Assembly: GCA_964200185.2 (NCBI GenBank)
Contig: CAXNAD020000262.1
Coordinates: 1-23,159 of the forward strand
DNA: 23,159 nt
Reading direction: 5' to 3'
From: Choristocarpus tenellus KU-1152
Taxonomy: Eukaryota; Phaeophyceae
The notes under the pieces are model-generated. The model saw nothing but the letters and a program-made list of their open reading frames with translations, did no database searches and was not told the DNA's origin. The translations under genes were made by a program, and so were the position numbers. This document shows, piece by piece, positions 21,021 to 23,159 of the stretch (position 1 is the first letter of the stretch; every line of letters begins with the position of its first letter).

Positions 21021-21079
21021 TATGGGCAGCAAGTTTTTGCTGACATAGATAAATTACATTGTTCCTTGAAATTTAGAAT
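21021..21079. promoter_or_regulatory. 59-bp head-to-head gap, putative bidirectional promoter or overlapping leaders
   Basis: The gap lies between the minus-strand ATG at 21020 and the plus-strand ATG at 21080. It is AT-rich with no clear TATA box. If both starts are right, the core promoters must sit in this gap or overlap the opposing gene. Confidence 0.35.
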
Positions 21080-23159
21080 ATGGAGCCTGGAGGTGAAGAG
21101 CAGACTTTCGGTAACCCTCCCGACGCGCAGGACCCTTCCCAGGACAAGTCTGAGCAGCGCCCTGTCAACATGGAGGATGGAAACGGAATAGACGGTATTA
21201 CGGTAAGAACCAACCCTTGTGCTGATGGCACCCTTGAACAACATTTTTTCAGAAGTTCCCCCAATTCAACATCTGAATGTGGCACAGCGAGTTGACTAGG
21301 ACTGCGTTCTCTTCTTGTTGATCAGTGGAGAAAATATTAAAAGACGACTTGTGCTGGCCGGTGATCAAAACTCCTCAAACGTTCTTATGTCCTAATCATT
21401 GCCAACATTTTGGTTGTCTTGTGCTAAACAGGGAACAAACGGTGCTGCATCTGGCCCGGGTGATGTTGCAGACGTTTCCACAGGTGCAGATGCAAGCAAT
21501 GGTGCAGATGGTGCACCTACCACTGAGGGTGGAGTCAGGGGTGAGAAAAGCTTTTTCTAAGGCACAGCATAATTATGTAGATAAAACACTTTTTTAAAAA
21601 AATCTTTGTACTGATAAATGATTCTTTCGTCCCTTCCATGTTCTGCAGACGATAATGTTGATGGCAAGATATTCTTGGGTGGCCTTACCTGGCAGACATC
21701 GGAAGATATGCTCAAGACGCACTTTGGAAAATGGGGGGAGCTCACTGATGTGATTCTCATGCGCAACAAGGTCACTGGGGAGCCCCGTGGTTTTGGCTTC
21801 GTCCAGTTCAGTGAGACCGCAAGTAAGTGGTCTCATCATTCTGGTGCTGCCTTCCCTTTGTTTTTATTTTGTATTCTATGAAGAGGTGTGTCTACAGTTT
21901 TGATTTCTGTTCATTGGTTTGCAAGATATTTGTTTCTTCTTTTGTGATTGAGCCTTAGTTTCAATTGAACGTTAGTTTCAGCAGATTTTTAGTGCGTTGA
22001 TATCAATTCTTTTACCTTTTGTAAAAAATGTTGATTTTGTTTTCTTGGACATCTTTTCTCTGTTTTGTAGTTTTCATGTAAATTTCGGTTATTTTGTTGT
22101 GTATGCAATTTTGTTGATAACTGTTTTTTCTACTAGAATTGATTTTTCCCTTCTTCAGGCAGCATTGTTGAATTTGTATCTTTGGCTGTTTTGTGTTGAT
22201 TAATATAAAAAATGTGCATAGCGTTGTGCTTCTTTTTGTAGCTTTATCCCTGCACAAGGGAGGGGTACATTGCAGGTGTTGTTCAGGTGCAGACTCGAAG
22301 AATGAAGTGCAGCAGAGCAAAGGCTATGAAGGCATACAAGTGAAAAGCAGATGCGGCAGATCAGATGCAGGACGTCGACTCGGGGCTGGGCGTTGAAGCA
22401 GATTCTAGCCTTCGGAGGGCTTGTCTAGGTTCTTGTGGCAGTACCGCATGTCGAACAGATGCAGCTGCCGAAGGGCAATAAAGATGGCTTGAGGACCGAG
22501 TTCATTCAGGGGTACTAGCAAATTTTAAAGTTCCCTCCATCTGAGGCGATTGTAACACTTCTCAGTGACATTTTGTTGTGCTCTCGGAAACAGGGTAATT
22601 TAAAGCGTTTGTGGATCGCAAATTGTGGGTTTTACGTAATTGTCGAGCTCAGAGATGTATTTTTGATTTACATCGTACCCTTCCCTCTCCCCTGTTGCTG
22701 CTGTTTCTCTTTGTTCTTGGCAAATGATGACGGACTTACTGTACGTGTGCAATAGTGGCCGACAAAGCCCTCAAGGAAGAGCACGTCATAGATGGCAGAA
22801 CCATAGACGTCAAGCGGGCTGTCCCTAGGGACAAGGCCCCTCAGCCTAGGTTGGTTAGCGGTATTTTTGTGGACGATTCATAGATTGGGTTAAGGAAGTC
22901 TACAATAAAGAAAATCTGTCCCTATTGTACTTAACAGTAATTTTGTGAGGCCCCCTCGGTCACCCTGCTCACATTACAACATCTTAATTTGTGGGTTAGA
23001 GAACTGATGAATAATTACATTTTTTTTTCTGCTCCATATTTCTGTCCATGTGTATTCTTGTCTGCCTCACTGCAGGACGATGTCATCTGGGGGTGGTGGA
23101 AGTTGGGGTGGCAACCGTCATGACAACGGGCCTCGTGGTGGTGGTGGGATGAATGATGC
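21080..23159 (+). CDS. hnRNP/Musashi-like RNA-binding protein, single RRM plus Gly-rich tail (3' end outside window)
   Basis: Likely binds mRNA and acts in processing, transport or stability. Coding exons: 21080-21202, 21432-21540, 21649-21822, 22756-22849 and 23076-23159 (cut by the window end). All joins keep frame, with GT-AG introns of 229, 108, 933 and 226 nt; donors include GTAAGA, GTGAGA, GTAAGT and GTTGGT. Residues 1-78 are acidic and low-complexity (EDGNGID, Ala/Gly/Asp-rich exon 2). The RRM covers about 83-160: RNP2 is KIFLGGL (84-90), RNP1 is RGFGFVQF (124-131), and it closes with IDGRTIDVKRAVPR, the hallmark of hnRNP A/B, DAZAP1, Musashi and plant RNP1 types. After residue 167 the sequence is Gly-rich (SGGGGSWGG, PRGGGG). 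Only one RRM is visible; those relatives often have two, and a second could follow outside the window. The first ATG is used because it opens the frame that splices cleanly. Confidence 0.9.
21823..22755 (+). other. intron 3 of the RRM gene (933 nt)
   Basis: T-rich on the coding strand, interrupting the RRM right after RNP1. A purine-rich stretch at about 22275-22345 has an AG acceptor-like start, but its open frame ends in TGA with no good donor, so it is not called an exon. No repeat or transposon motif was seen. Confidence 0.8.

Noticed and set aside
22275-22400. Alternative exon in intron 3 of the RRM gene
   Set aside because: An acceptor-like CAG is present, but the frame hits TGA and there is no consensus donor.

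Overview
The window is nuclear DNA from an intron-rich eukaryote. Protein-coding exons are short (57 to 264 bases), are bounded by GT-AG splice sites, and sit in introns of 0.1 to 2.3 kb. These introns are full of microsatellites, short TTAGGG (telomere-type) blocks and transposon debris. The transposase relic is of the plant/oomycete-like mariner type, and the SRP receptor N-terminus resembles plant and algal versions. A protist or alga is therefore the best guess, but the sequence does not fix the lineage.

Layout. Positions 1 to about 1190 (minus) hold a decayed mariner-like transposase that runs off the left edge. Positions about 1340-4271 are non-coding as far as I can see. Positions 4272-19840 (minus) hold one gene, the alpha subunit of the signal recognition particle receptor. 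I could rebuild it as 14 coding exons that join in frame to 616 codons plus a stop, with 13 introns making up 88% of the span. The introns carry interstitial telomere-like repeats, a six-copy 22-bp satellite, long TG and GA runs, a possible Tc1-like fragment and an opposite-strand small ORF. Positions 20117-21020 (minus) hold an unrecognised gene in three open segments, with one unresolved frame break. Positions 21080-23159 (plus) hold the first five coding exons of an hnRNP-type RNA-binding protein (one RRM, then a Gly-rich tail) that continues past the right edge.

How the genes relate. The SRP receptor alpha subunit docks ribosome-nascent-chain-SRP complexes at the ER. The RRM protein is a nuclear or cytoplasmic mRNA binder. 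They share no pathway that I can see. The unrecognised minus-strand gene and the RRM gene are arranged head to head with only 59 bases between their first ATGs, which suggests a shared, very compact promoter. No prokaryote-style operon, CRISPR array, rRNA or convincing tRNA is present.

The most interesting points are the complete SRP-receptor gene model with a GC-AG intron, three telomere-like blocks inside one gene, a satellite whose unit looks like a 5' splice site joined to a branch point, a perfect hairpin inside a coding exon next to a weak donor, and the unidentified Cys-containing protein.
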